NCBI GenBank assembly: GCA_013376995.1
Contig: JACAAZ010000010.1
Location: 142,906 to 206,905, forward strand
Length of the DNA: 64,000 nucleotides
Origin: Bacteroidota bacterium
GTDB taxonomy: Bacteria; Bacteroidota; Bacteroidia; Bacteroidales; UBA4417
Reading direction: 5' to 3'
The translations under genes were made by a program, and so were the position numbers. The notes below the pieces were generated by a model that did no database searches, was not told the origin of the DNA, and saw only the letters and a list, made by a program, of their open reading frames with translations. Each line of letters opens with the position of its first letter. The first letter of the stretch is position 1. This document shows, piece by piece, positions 27,897 through 37,784 of this stretch.

Positions 27897-29288
27897 CTAG
27901 TACCCTAGTATCTTCAGCATACTCTTGTGGCTCTGCTCCTTGGCAAAAAGCTTGGTGAAATACTCACCATCTTCATCAAGATCGATGATGATATGCTTTG
28001 GTGCCGGGATCAGGCAATGCTGTATGCCTCCGTATCCTGCGAGAGAATCCTGGTATGCACCTGTATGGAATAATCCGATATAAAGAGGTTCATCATCCTC
28101 CAACTTCGGGAGAAATATCGCATTGGTATGCGCTTCAGCATTGTAATAATCCTCGCTGTCGCAGGTAAGTCCGCCAAGAAACACCCTTTCATATTCCTTG
28201 TCCCAATGGTTAACAGCAAGCAGGATAAATTTCTGGTTAATAGCCCAGGTATCCGGCAAAGTAGTAATGAAAGAACTATCAATCATGTTCCATACCTCCC
28301 GGTCATTCTGACGCTTCTGGTCAATGATGGAGAACAGGATAGCCCCGCTCTCACCAACAGTGAATGATCCGAACTCGGTGAAGATGTCTGGCTCAGGTGT
28401 ACCGTTGCGCTCGCATATGCTTTTAATCTGTGCAATGATCTCTTCCGCCATGTATTCATAATCATAGTCGAAGTTAAGGGAATTCTTAATAGGGAAGCCT
28501 CCGCCAATGTTCAATGCAGTCAGTTGAGGACAAACAGCCTTCAGTTCACAATAAACATTGACACACTTCGACAATTCATTCCAGTAATAGGCAGAGTCGC
28601 GAATACCGGTATTGATGAAGAAATGCAGCATTTTCAGTTCAAACTTCGGGTTATTCTTTATCTCTTCTTCATAATAGGGAACGATGTCGTTATACCGGAT
28701 TCCCAGGCGGGATGTATAGAAGTCGAACTTGGGCTCTTCCTCCGACGCAATCCTGATCCCGATGCGAATCTTCTTCGTAATGTTGCGGTCATATTCATCC
28801 AGCTCGAACTTATTATCGAGGATGGGAATAACATTCTCAAATCCCTCTTCGATAAGGTTGCAAATACCCTCAATGTATAAGGGACGCTTAAATCCATTGC
28901 AGACAATGAAAGTACTTTTCGACAATTTCCCGGCTTCGAAAAGGTTTTCAATAATAGGAATATCAAATGCTGAAGAGGTCTCAATATGTACTTCGTTCTT
29001 TAATGCTTCTTCAAGAACAAAGGAGAAATGGGAGCTCTTGGTACAATAGCAATATTGGTAAGCCCCTTTGTACGAAGCCTTTGCCATAGCCACATTGAAT
29101 AATCGTTTGGCTTTCTGGATCTGCTTGCCAATCTTGGGAAGATATGTTATTCTCAAGGGCGTACCGTACTGCTTGATCACCTCCATTAATGGAAGGTTGT
29201 TGAAAAGCAGTTCACCTTCTTCAACTTTGAATTCCTCATTTGGGAAGTCAAAGGTTTGCCCGATCAGGTCAAGGTATTTATTCTTCAT
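27897..29288 (-). CDS. speA: Arginine decarboxylase, short Bacteroidota type
   Basis: The 463-residue protein is a fold-type III (alanine-racemase-like barrel) PLP decarboxylase. The PLP lysine is probably in YCYCTKSSHF. The glycine loop is LNIGGGFPI. The C-terminal half has GLTCDSEDYYN and TGAYQDSLAG, which match the substrate-binding and dimer-interface motifs (CDxxD and Y-D) of the family. It is shorter than the classical SpeA (about 630). Similar Bacteroidota proteins are annotated as arginine decarboxylase, and the nearby speB agrees. Carboxynorspermidine or another basic amino-acid decarboxylase is the alternative. Confidence 0.75.
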   Translation of the reverse strand: MKNKYLDLIGQTFDFPNEEFKVEEGELLFNNLPLMEVIKQYGTPLRITYLPKIGKQIQKAKRLFNVAMAKASYKGAYQYCYCTKSSHFSFVLEEALKNEVHIETSSAFDIPIIENLFEAGKLSKSTFIVCNGFKRPLYIEGICNLIEEGFENVIPILDNKFELDEYDRNITKKIRIGIRIASEEEPKFDFYTSRLGIRYNDIVPYYEEEIKNNPKFELKMLHFFINTGIRDSAYYWNELSKCVNVYCELKAVCPQLTALNIGGGFPIKNSLNFDYDYEYMAEEIIAQIKSICERNGTPEPDIFTEFGSFTVGESGAILFSIIDQKRQNDREVWNMIDSSFITTLPDTWAINQKFILLAVNHWDKEYERVFLGGLTCDSEDYYNAEAHTNAIFLPKLEDDEPLYIGLFHTGAYQDSLAGYGGIQHCLIPAPKHIIIDLDEDGEYFTKLFAKEQSHKSMLKILGY

Positions 29289-29650
29289 GGCTTGCTACAG
29301 ATTGAACAAACAAAATTAAGTAAATCAAAACGGATATTGCATTTTTTTTCATTCCAATTAAGTTGGATTGCTATTTATATAATAATGTAACTAAATTGGA
29401 TAGTGCTTAAACTATTTTTATTTGACAATGATTGTTGCTTAGCTTGATGGATGCGGGAGTTAAAGTTGATATTCCAAAAGCAACTATTATACTTTTGGTA
29501 CAGACATTAAGGCAGTAAGGTCAGCAAATGAATTGAAATTGCCACGAATTCAGGAATATCAGACCTGCTCAGCCAATGGAAAACACAAAATGGGTCGAAT
29601 GTCGGTTGTAATTCAACTTGTTATTACCTTTGATGCAGATACTTATTTCT
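29289..29650. other. Intergenic region between divergent speA and M28 lipoprotein gene
   Basis: A 362-base AT-rich divergent promoter region with no gene seen. It includes the candidate promoter box at 29625-29632. Confidence 0.45.
29625..29632 (+). promoter_or_regulatory. Candidate -7 box of the M28 lipoprotein gene
   Basis: TACCTTTG matches TAnnTTTG; a TTG lies 16 bases upstream, slightly closer than usual. It overlaps the reading frame upstream of the ATG at 29651, arguing for that ATG as the real start. Confidence 0.35.
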
Positions 29651-30649
29651 ATGCGTTTTAATCTTTTATTAATAGCTGCGGGATCTCTGGCATTGCTGAT
29701 TTCCTGCAATTCCTCAAAGCAGAAACCTGCTGTAAGCACTTCAACGGAAAAAGAAATCACTGTAACAGCAGCTGCATTTAACGCAGATACTGCCTTTGCA
29801 TTCGTTAAGAAGCAGGCAGCTTTTGGCCCCCGTGTTCCAAACTCCCCGCAACATAAGGAATGTGCAAAATGGCTGGAAACAACCATGCGCAAGTATACAA
29901 AAGATGTGGTAGTTCAGTCGTTCCAGATGAAAACATACAACGGAATAACGCTCAACCTGAAGAATATCATAGGTATTTTTAACCCGGATGCAAAGGATCG
30001 TATCCTGCTTTGCTCCCACTGGGATTCACGCCCTTACGCAGACAATGACCCGGATGTATCAAAACATCGCACACCGGTTGATGGTGTTAATGATGGAGCC
30101 AGCGGAATCGGAATCTTGCTTGAGGCTGCAAGACAGTTGAGCATAAAAGCTCCTGCAGTTGGAGTCGACCTCATTTTACTTGATGGAGAAGATTACGGTG
30201 CTCCCCAGGATGAAAAGAATTCCGGGACAGAAGATGATTGGGCTCTTGGATCACAATATTGGTCAAAGAATCCGCATAAAGCTGGTTATACCGCTAAATT
30301 CGGAATCCTGTTGGACATGGTTGGTGCTGAAAATGCAACTTTCCGCCTTGAAGCCTCTTCCATGTATTATGCTCCTGACATTATGAATAAAGTATGGAGG
30401 GTAGCTGCCAGCATAGGATACAGCAGTTACTTCCTGGCAGAGAACAGCAATGGCGTTACAGACGACCATGTTTACATCAATGAGGTCAGGAAGGTTCCAA
30501 CCATCGACATTATCCAGAACGACCCCTCAACGGAGAGTGGTTTCTATAAATATTGGCATACCGTAAACGACAATCTTGCCGGAATCGATAAACAAACCTT
30601 ACGGGCTGTTGGGGAAACCATCCTGACTACTGTATACCAGGAGAAATAG
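29651..30649 (+). CDS. M28-family lipoprotein, glutaminyl-peptide cyclotransferase-like
   Basis: The ATG at 29651 gives a lipoprotein signal (MRFNLLLIAAGSLALLISC, lipobox Cys 19); the frame is open from a TTG at 29618, but those 11 codons would spoil the signal. The 332-residue protein shows the M28 zinc-site order: SHWDSRPYAD, NDGASGIGILLEAAR (Asp ligand), LLDGEDYG (catalytic Glu and ligand) and TDDHVYIN (His ligand). The DGEDYG and TDDH forms resemble glutaminyl cyclases, which turn N-terminal Gln into pyroglutamate after Sec export. An aminopeptidase is the alternative. Confidence 0.85.
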   Translation: MRFNLLLIAAGSLALLISCNSSKQKPAVSTSTEKEITVTAAAFNADTAFAFVKKQAAFGPRVPNSPQHKECAKWLETTMRKYTKDVVVQSFQMKTYNGITLNLKNIIGIFNPDAKDRILLCSHWDSRPYADNDPDVSKHRTPVDGVNDGASGIGILLEAARQLSIKAPAVGVDLILLDGEDYGAPQDEKNSGTEDDWALGSQYWSKNPHKAGYTAKFGILLDMVGAENATFRLEASSMYYAPDIMNKVWRVAASIGYSSYFLAENSNGVTDDHVYINEVRKVPTIDIIQNDPSTESGFYKYWHTVNDNLAGIDKQTLRAVGETILTTVYQEK

Positions 30650-30707
30650 GGCTAATCCGATTTGATAAAGAATATTTCTTCCCCATCATGCCAAATACTC
30701 ATTCATC

Positions 30708-31229
30708 ATGAAACAGGTAATATTTACTGCAACTATATTGTTCTCATTATTCACTGGTCCTGTAATTTCACAGAATTCAGCGAACCGCTGGGAAAAATGG
30801 GAATACCTGGTTGGAGAATGGAAAGGGGAAGGAACAGGAAAGCCTGGTGAAGGAATAGGGACATTCAGCATAAATAAAGACCTTTCCGATAAGATACTGG
30901 TAAAGAAAGGGCATACTGAATTTCCTCCAATAGGACTGGAAGCTGGCTATAATCATGATGATCTGATGATTGTATCACTTGATTTCAATGGGAATCCCAA
31001 TCAATCGATCTACTTCGACAATGAGGGACACACGATCCATTATGCGATTGTCTATACTGAAAATGAAATAGTTTTCACCAGTGAAGCGATTCCTAATCTC
31101 CCAAGGTTCCAGTTGAAGTATCAGAAACTGGGTGAGAAAAAAGTAAACATAATTTTTGCCATAGCATCTCCTCAATCACCTGAAGAATTCAAGACCTATA
31201 TTGAGGGAAAAAGCAACAAAATTGAATAG
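30708..31229 (+). CDS. Exported lipocalin-like protein of unknown function
   Basis: The 173-residue protein has a signal peptide (MKQVIFTATILFSLFTGPVIS). The rest alternates in beta-strand pattern and starts with WEYLVGEWKGEGTGKPGEG, similar to the opening of DUF1579/nitrobindin-like beta barrels (LxGxWxGxG). No catalytic residue stands out. It lies 58 bases after the M28 gene in the same direction and could be co-transcribed. The function is unknown. Confidence 0.6.
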   Translation: MKQVIFTATILFSLFTGPVISQNSANRWEKWEYLVGEWKGEGTGKPGEGIGTFSINKDLSDKILVKKGHTEFPPIGLEAGYNHDDLMIVSLDFNGNPNQSIYFDNEGHTIHYAIVYTENEIVFTSEAIPNLPRFQLKYQKLGEKKVNIIFAIASPQSPEEFKTYIEGKSNKIE

Positions 31230-31387
31230 CGTTTACTTATAATCCATTACCTCAATCTTCCTATAAATTTGCATAATTGATTAGCGTTTCAATGAAAGCC
31301 ATTCGTGCATTCGTGGCATAATAATTACTTCCATATACCTTGAAATCCTGCATTGCAGAACAAGTGAACCATTTCCTAAAATTAGTC

Positions 31388-32119
31388 TCATAAGGTTGAA
31401 GAAAAAAGATCAGTAATTCTTGAGTAGTGAATCTCAGAAGCTTCCTCATTGTAAGTTCCCATGTCCCGAATGGCAAAGCCATGTAATGCACCTTCGTATA
31501 CCTCCATCCTGGATGCAACCAGGGATTCTTCGAATGCTCTTTCCAAAACAGCATGCTGTTCTTCCGTAAAACTTCGGTCATTAACAGCAATCCCAACATA
31601 TACTTTCCCTTTGATTGCCGAGACATTTTTGTGAGGACTATCCTCCTGATCTGTAACCAGGCCCCCACCATGAATAGAAGCTGCAGCCTTAACCAGTTCA
31701 GGGAAGTATGAGGCAGCTGCCAGAGCAAATTTCCCACCCATACAATAACCAAGTACACCTATCCGACTAAGATCCAGCCCCGGTTCATTTGACAGAGCAG
31801 CTAATAGCTTCCTGGTATCTGATATAACACTTTCAATCTTCAGTGACTGGATCATACCCATGACGCGCCCCCGCTCTCCAGGCTCAACAAATGCTGTTTT
31901 GGGATCAAAAGGAGCATAATCCCCGAAGCGGTAATACAAATTTGGAATTACAACTGACAACCCAATAGCATTAAGCCGCTCAGCCACTTCAAATAGAGAA
32001 GCCCTCGGCCCGAAAGCATCCATATATAATATAACCAATGGTGATGCAGAATCAGTCTTAGTTTTGAATAGAAAAGCCTCAACTGTTCCATCAGCTGTCT
32101 TGAACGAGATCTTATCCAT
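31388..32119 (-). CDS. Dienelactone hydrolase family protein
   Basis: I prefer the ATG at 32119 (MDKISFKTADGTVEAFLF), which is where the family usually starts and follows an AAAGAAA purine stretch; the frame extends 16 codons upstream. The 243-residue alpha/beta hydrolase has the triad of the family: Cys in GYCMGGKFAL, Asp in VGIAVNDRSF, and His in ALHGFAIRD. It probably hydrolyses small lactones or esters in the cytoplasm. There is no aromatic-degradation gene nearby, so dienelactone itself is unlikely to be the substrate. Confidence 0.85.
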   Translation of the reverse strand: MDKISFKTADGTVEAFLFKTKTDSASPLVILYMDAFGPRASLFEVAERLNAIGLSVVIPNLYYRFGDYAPFDPKTAFVEPGERGRVMGMIQSLKIESVISDTRKLLAALSNEPGLDLSRIGVLGYCMGGKFALAAASYFPELVKAAASIHGGGLVTDQEDSPHKNVSAIKGKVYVGIAVNDRSFTEEQHAVLERAFEESLVASRMEVYEGALHGFAIRDMGTYNEEASEIHYSRITDLFSSTL

Positions 32120-32262
32120 TTTCTTTAGAAATAATACCAGTTTCAGGCAAGAGTATAACCATTTCAAGACTCAAACAACAACACACTAACCTATGTTGTT
32201 ATCTATTGTCCGCCTAAAGCGGATTGTGTTTCAACATTTGACATTCTCAACAGTTTATCATC

Positions 32263-33144
32263 TTAAAATTCGTAACCGAATCTCTTAAGCTTCAGCTCAT
32301 CCTGTCTCCAGTCATCACTAACCTTAACACTCAGTTCAAGATAAACCTTAGCCCCAATGAATGCTTCAATATCCTTCCTTGCAGAAGTCCCCAGCCGTTT
32401 AATTGCAGCTCCCTGGTGGCCAAGGATGATTGCCTTTTGCGTTTCCCTTTCCACGTAGATCATTGCCGTGATCACCGTGATCTTTGGCGTTTCCTTGAAC
32501 GACTCCACAACAACTTCAGCTGAATAGGGCACTTCCTTCTGAAATTGCAGGAAGATCTTTTCACGGATCATTTCCGAAATAAAGAAACGAAGAGGGCGGT
32601 CAGAAAGTTCATCATCCTTTGGAAAATAAGGCGGGCTTTCAGGCAGCAGGTTGATCACCTCCCCTATTATCTTATCGACATTGAAGTTCAATTTAGCAGA
32701 CGTTGGAATGATGAGTGCATCCGGCAATTTAAGTTGCCAGCCAGCTATTTTTGACTGCACCTCTTCCGGTGATACCAGGTCAACTTTATTGATCACAAAG
32801 ATCAGCGGCTTCCCCGATTTCCGGATCTTCTCAACAACCTCCTCATCGAAATCATTCTCCCCGACTTCTGTCAGGTAAATAAAGATATCCGCATCCTGCA
32901 AAGCCGATTGCACGAACTTCATCATCGATTCATGCAACTTATAATGAGGCTTCACGATCCCTGGCGTATCCGAATAGACGATCTGGTAATCCTCACCGTT
33001 CACAATCCCCAGTATGCGGTGCCGGGTTGTCTGCGCCTTGGGAGTAATGATTGACAATTTCTCTCCCGTAAGGATATTCATCAGGGTGGATTTCCCCACG
33101 TTGGGGTGACCGATTATATTTACGAAGCCGGATTTGTGTGACAC
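32263..33144 (-). CDS. era: GTPase Era
   Basis: From the GTG at 33144 the protein has 293 residues, normal for Era, and starts VSHKSGFVNIIGHPNVGKST. The ATG at 33186 would add 14 residues encoded in a repetitive GC-rich tract, so I reject it. Seen are G1 GHPNVGKST, G3 DTPGI, G4 NKVD, and the C-terminal KH domain with VERETQKAIILGHQGAAIKR, the Era signature. Era binds the 3' end of 16S rRNA and helps assemble the 30S subunit. Confidence 0.95.
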   Translation of the reverse strand: MSHKSGFVNIIGHPNVGKSTLMNILTGEKLSIITPKAQTTRHRILGIVNGEDYQIVYSDTPGIVKPHYKLHESMMKFVQSALQDADIFIYLTEVGENDFDEEVVEKIRKSGKPLIFVINKVDLVSPEEVQSKIAGWQLKLPDALIIPTSAKLNFNVDKIIGEVINLLPESPPYFPKDDELSDRPLRFFISEMIREKIFLQFQKEVPYSAEVVVESFKETPKITVITAMIYVERETQKAIILGHQGAAIKRLGTSARKDIEAFIGAKVYLELSVKVSDDWRQDELKLKRFGYEF

Positions 33145-33186
33145 GTGTATCGGGGTTTGGGGTGAAGGGTGAAAGGCGAAGCGCAA

Positions 33187-33575
33187 AGGGCGGAGCGCAT
33201 AGGGCGAAGGGCTTAGAGCTTAGCGCATGGCTTTAATCTTCTGGTTATCTGAATTGGTCGGGCTAAACTACCATGTGATTATTGCTTATCGCTTGATATA
33301 ACAGGCAAAGCTATGAAAATATGAGGGCGATCCAACCAGGGACGTCAAAATGGAAAGGCCTGATAATTTACATAAAGTGATGCTTGCTGCAATTAGGCCA
33401 AGGAATGCAGGCTACTAAAAATTAGATCGTATTAGGTCCTATGTAATTGAATCGTATACTTATGACAAAAAGAAACTTTCCATGCAGGCAATCTGAATGG
33501 AGAACCAACTTTAAATATAGAATGAACAATAATATTATTAAGTGGTTCTTATCAGTTATTCCTAAGCTATGAAAT
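33187..33575. other. Intergenic region with GCGCATAGGGCGAAGG-type repeat
   Basis: No gene is seen in these 389 bases. The first 45 hold a simple repetitive tract made of GGGCG/GCGCA/GGGCTTAG words. Its element 33195-33216 recurs in reverse near 27868-27900, at the 3' end of speA. The remainder is ordinary AT-rich sequence before the FISUMP gene. Confidence 0.5.
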
Positions 33576-34760
33576 ATGAAATCAATTATTTTAAATCTAT
33601 TCTTATCAGTTTTATTTATTATAACCTCTCTTTCAACTTATTCCCAGGTTGGAATTAATTCAGATGGCAGTGTTCCTGAAAATTCAGCAATGTTGGATAT
33701 CAAATCAACAAGCAAAGGATTATTACCTCCCAGGATGACCATGGCTCAGCGTAATGCCATTGTAAATCCGGCTGCAGGACTGATCATCTGGTGCAGCGAT
33801 TGTAGCGGATTACAAATCTTCAATGGATTTACCTGGCAAACTCTTATAGTTGCTGGCGCTCCAGTCATAACTACCTCAACAGTAAGTCCCAGTTATTTTT
33901 CGGCGCTATGCGGTGGAACCATAACTGAAAATGGAGGTGCCCCAATAACACAACGTGGGGTGTGTTGGAGAACCTCATCAAATCCTACAATTAACGACAA
34001 TCTTACTTTTGACAGTATCGGCTCTGGTAATTTTAGTAGCAGGTTAAACGGATTATCATTCGATTCAATATATCATGTGAGGGCCTATGCCATTAATAGT
34101 ACTGGTGTTGCATATGGAAATGAAGTGCTTTTTACAACTCTTCCTTATACCTGCGGTTCTCCTTTTACAGTTTATCATACAGCTGGAAGCGTTGCTCCAG
34201 TCACCAAAACTGTTACCTATAATACAATTACAAATATTCCCGGGGAATCATCCAAATGCTGGATTACCAGAAACCTGGGTGCCAGTCAACAAGCAACTGC
34301 ACTAACAGATGCTACTGAAGCTTCTGCAGGATGGTATTGGCAGTTTAATCGTAAGCAAGGATTTCAGCAGGATGGAACATCATTAACCCCTGCTATCGCC
34401 TGGATAAGTCCCATCAGTGAAAACTCAGATTGGAATCCAGTTATTGATCCATGTGCTCTGCAACTTGGAGGTGGATGGCGTATCCCCACGAATACTGAAT
34501 GGTTTAATGTTGATGCTGCCGGCGGAGGGAACTGGTCAAACTGGAATGGGCCGTGGAACTCTGCATTAAAATTACATGCTGCAGGAAATTTAGAGGGAGG
34601 TACAGGGTCACTTCAATATAGGGGCTCACATGGAGTTTATTGGAGCAATGTACAATCCAGTTCCCTTCAAGCATGGAATCTATATTTCGATAGTGGCTTC
34701 AGTTTTCTCAACAGTGCTGATAAATCTTATGGCTTCACTGTTCGTTGCCTTAGAAATTAA
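33576..34760 (+). CDS. Secreted FISUMP-domain protein
   Basis: The 394-residue protein has a signal peptide ([19 protein letters not shown]). Residues about 25-85 form the Bacteroidota cell-surface head motif ([37 protein letters not shown]). A fibronectin-III-like domain follows (about 95-190, [12 protein letters not shown]). The C-terminal half is a Fibrobacter succinogenes major paralogous domain ([35 protein letters not shown]). Such proteins are surface-exposed, with an unknown role, perhaps adhesion. There is no T9SS sorting domain. Confidence 0.8.
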   Translation: MKSIILNLFLSVLFIITSLSTYSQVGINSDGSVPENSAMLDIKSTSKGLLPPRMTMAQRNAIVNPAAGLIIWCSDCSGLQIFNGFTWQTLIVAGAPVITTSTVSPSYFSALCGGTITENGGAPITQRGVCWRTSSNPTINDNLTFDSIGSGNFSSRLNGLSFDSIYHVRAYAINSTGVAYGNEVLFTTLPYTCGSPFTVYHTAGSVAPVTKTVTYNTITNIPGESSKCWITRNLGASQQATALTDATEASAGWYWQFNRKQGFQQDGTSLTPAIAWISPISENSDWNPVIDPCALQLGGGWRIPTNTEWFNVDAAGGGNWSNWNGPWNSALKLHAAGNLEGGTGSLQYRGSHGVYWSNVQSSSLQAWNLYFDSGFSFLNSADKSYGFTVRCLRN

Positions 34761-34956
34761 CAACCTAAACCCGATTATATAATTTCCCTTTAATTGAAAG
34801 GGATAGTTTATAAAATTACAAGTATAATGCTCCTGAGCAAACCCAGTATCCTTTTCAGCAGAATGGCAGGATGAAATCAACCAAAGCCAGGTGCAATAAG
34901 TGAATTAAAAATACAATATAAGTCATGAAACCAGCAATACAAAATCCAGTCAAGTT

Positions 34957-37635
34957 CTATTGCTCTTCAAGCATCCTCCTTAATACCTTATAGTCGGTTT
35001 TCCCGGTTCCTAAAACTGGAATTTCATCCAATTCAATGATGCGTTTGATTTTAGCTATAGGAGCTACCCCATTCTTTAATAGATAGTTATTTGTCTCATC
35101 AAGACTGATAGGAATGGTGGTAAAAAGCACAATTTGAGCAGGTGTTGTATTGTCAGATCCTTCCACTGCAAGTACTTGTTTCTCCTGCTCACCATATTGC
35201 TCCAACAATATTTTTTCAATAAAAGGAAGGCTTATCATTTCCCCTGCAATCTTAATAAACCGCTTAAGCCTGCCTGTAATGAACAGGTATCCTTCTTCAT
35301 CCAGGTATCCAAGATCCCCGGTTTTATAGTAGGATTTACCATTGATCTCTTCAAAAGGATTATTTTTTTCTTCTCCTAAATATCCATGAAATACATTCTT
35401 ACCCTGCACATAAATCATTCCTGCCTGTCCGGGCAGTACCGGCTTCCCTGTCTCCAGGTCAATAATCTGGTATTCTATACCAGGAATGAATTTGCCGACA
35501 CTATTCATTTTTTGCTTTTCTATCGGATTGGCTGAAAGTATTGGGGCACATTCAGTAATTCCATAGCCTTCGAGTAGTTTGGCCTCATTGGTTAAGCTGT
35601 CAAAAAGCTCCTTCACAGCCAGGGTCATAGCTTCAGCGCCAGAAATTACATATCGAACGGACTTAAAATAATATGCAGATCCCGCTGACATCAATATTTT
35701 CAGGAAGCCCGGAGTTCCAACAAGCAAATTTGATTGGGTATGTTTTAAAATTTTCAATACTTCCCTGGCATCCGTTGGGTTCGGGGTATATGCAATCCTT
35801 ATTCCTGAAACCAGCGGCAAGGCGCATAATGCGGTAAATCCAAAACTGTGAAACGGGGGAAGAAATCCCAGAAAGATGGTCTTGCTTTCGATGCTAAGCA
35901 TCTTGAAAACATTGTGTAGATCACTGCATATGTTCACATGCGTTAAGGGTACTGCCTTGGGCAACGCTTCGCTCCCGGATGTAAACAGGATAACAGCGGT
36001 GCTGTTGATCTGCTTGTAATCAATGAATTGTTTTGGAAATTTGGAGACAATTAATCCTTTTATTTTTGAGCTTATACCGATTTTAGGAACCTCCTTTTCC
36101 AGCAACAGTAGTTTTGATTTGATACTTTCAGGAAGTTGGTCCTCAATTTTTTTGAGAAAGCCATCGGCTGAAAGTATCACGTTGACACCTGCAGTTTCCG
36201 TGCAATGCTCCAGCACCTTTTTCCCCACAGTCCAGTTGAGCATTACAGGGATTTTCCCGGCCATGTAGGTGGCTATAATTAACAAGGTAGTACTTTGCAA
36301 GGCTGGTAACATTATTCCAACATACTGATCTTTCACCTTCTTTTTGATAAGTTCTGAGATAACAGCAGCTTTTAACAGGAATGTTTTGCGGTTGGTTGAT
36401 CCCAGCATGGCATCATAAACAAAATACTCTTTCTGATTGGTGGTGAAAGTATCCAGGAATTGCCAGAGAATGTTTTTATCAGGGTCCACATGGATATACC
36501 CTTCCCTTGATAATGCCGGATCAAGATAAGAGGGTTTCAGATCAGAATTCGTAATGAATTGACCCAAAACCAGCAGGCATAAATCGCCAATGGTCTTTAG
36601 ATCATTGATTTCAGGAGTAGAAAAACCCTTAAACTGGTTCTCAAGTTCAGAGACAATTTCTACAATAGTTAGTGAGTCAGCACCCAAATCCAAAACCAGG
36701 TTTGAATTGAGCGATAATTCAGCCGGAGCAACGTTTAGAATTGAAGAAACAATACTTTTTACCTTTTCTAATGTATCCTCAGGAATTGTTTCAGCATCTG
36801 TGGGCAATGCCAGGTCCTGGATTTCTTCTGCAGAACCGGAAATCCTTTCAGCTACGTTCCTTCTAAAGTCTGGCAAATAAAAAATGTGTTTCAGGAAAAG
36901 GACCTTCTCCTCACCGCGCAAGTTGTAAAAATCTTCCAGGTATGTGTTGAATGGCTTCTGCCCAAGGGTAACATTTTCTTTCGCGACAGTGGTAAGATCT
37001 TCAAATTCTATGCTGACAGCGCGTTTGGGCACAAAGAATAGCAGGTTTGCCAGTACATAAAGCATCCCTTTCAATAATTGCATGAAAAAATCCGGCGATT
37101 TCCCTGTATTGGCTTTTGAAAACATGCTTCCCCATAAGCCATTTATTCGCACACCGATAATCTGAACATCATCGGGGATCGTTCTTACAACCTGGTATGC
37201 AGATTTCTTATTGAAAATTTTTTCATAGCCTTGCCCGGCAATTTGCCCGCTTGGGTAAATCAAAATGTTTTGGTTCCGGCGCAAGCCTTTATATACTGAA
37301 CGCGTTATGGATTTTAATACATGAATGTCGCGGCTGCCTGTTTCAAGATCACTGACCCGAACTGCCATTAATCGTTTAAGATACCAATTAACTAAAGGAA
37401 TGTCGTAATATTTTTCCGAAACAACCGGAGTAGCTGTTGAGAACCGGTATATCTGGCTGAGTAGGATAATCGGATCCATCAGAGCCTGGTGGTTCGGTAA
37501 AAATAGTACAGGTGAATTCTTCCGAACAACTTCGGATCCATTAACTGAAACCTTGTACCTGAAACGAAGCAACAGCCTGATTATAAAAGCCAAAATCTTC
37601 GAAAAGAGAATAATGAAAGAATTTGCTTTCTTCAT
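34957..37635 (-). CDS. Aas-like fusion: PlsC acyltransferase, acyl carrier domain and AMP-dependent ligase
   Basis: The 892-residue protein combines three domains. Residues about 20-210 are a PlsC-type acyltransferase with NHQALMD (48-54). Residues about 285-360 are an acyl carrier domain with LGADSL, where Ser 321 would carry phosphopantetheine. Residues about 390-892 are an AMP-forming ligase with FTSGSEALPK, YGITECAPI, TGDLGYLDEEGYLFITGR and the C-terminal GTGKTDYK (Lys 879). E. coli Aas has the first and last domains without a carrier. The acyltransferase motif III reads YPSGQ instead of FPEG. It likely activates a fatty acid and passes it to a lysophospholipid or glycolipid at the membrane. 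Confidence 0.85.
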   Translation of the reverse strand: MKKANSFIILFSKILAFIIRLLLRFRYKVSVNGSEVVRKNSPVLFLPNHQALMDPIILLSQIYRFSTATPVVSEKYYDIPLVNWYLKRLMAVRVSDLETGSRDIHVLKSITRSVYKGLRRNQNILIYPSGQIAGQGYEKIFNKKSAYQVVRTIPDDVQIIGVRINGLWGSMFSKANTGKSPDFFMQLLKGMLYVLANLLFFVPKRAVSIEFEDLTTVAKENVTLGQKPFNTYLEDFYNLRGEEKVLFLKHIFYLPDFRRNVAERISGSAEEIQDLALPTDAETIPEDTLEKVKSIVSSILNVAPAELSLNSNLVLDLGADSLTIVEIVSELENQFKGFSTPEINDLKTIGDLCLLVLGQFITNSDLKPSYLDPALSREGYIHVDPDKNILWQFLDTFTTNQKEYFVYDAMLGSTNRKTFLLKAAVISELIKKKVKDQYVGIMLPALQSTTLLIIATYMAGKIPVMLNWTVGKKVLEHCTETAGVNVILSADGFLKKIEDQLPESIKSKLLLLEKEVPKIGISSKIKGLIVSKFPKQFIDYKQINSTAVILFTSGSEALPKAVPLTHVNICSDLHNVFKMLSIESKTIFLGFLPPFHSFGFTALCALPLVSGIRIAYTPNPTDAREVLKILKHTQSNLLVGTPGFLKILMSAGSAYYFKSVRYVISGAEAMTLAVKELFDSLTNEAKLLEGYGITECAPILSANPIEKQKMNSVGKFIPGIEYQIIDLETGKPVLPGQAGMIYVQGKNVFHGYLGEEKNNPFEEINGKSYYKTGDLGYLDEEGYLFITGRLKRFIKIAGEMISLPFIEKILLEQYGEQEKQVLAVEGSDNTTPAQIVLFTTIPISLDETNNYLLKNGVAPIAKIKRIIELDEIPVLGTGKTDYKVLRRMLEEQ

Positions 37636-37784
37636 TTGAACATTAACTTAATAAATCAAATATAGCAAATATTAAATATGAATGATGAGAATCCGTTAAA
37701 GACAAGTATTCTCCGGTATGCATATTCAACGCTATGTCAATACAGTATCAAAAAAAATTGTTAGTTTTATAATTACATATATAT

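Noticed and set aside
31261..31758. 165-codon minus-strand ORF starting MYLVIVWVGNLLWQ
   Set aside because: It overlaps the dienelactone hydrolase gene on the same strand in another frame. The hydrolase has a full catalytic triad; the other frame has no domain.
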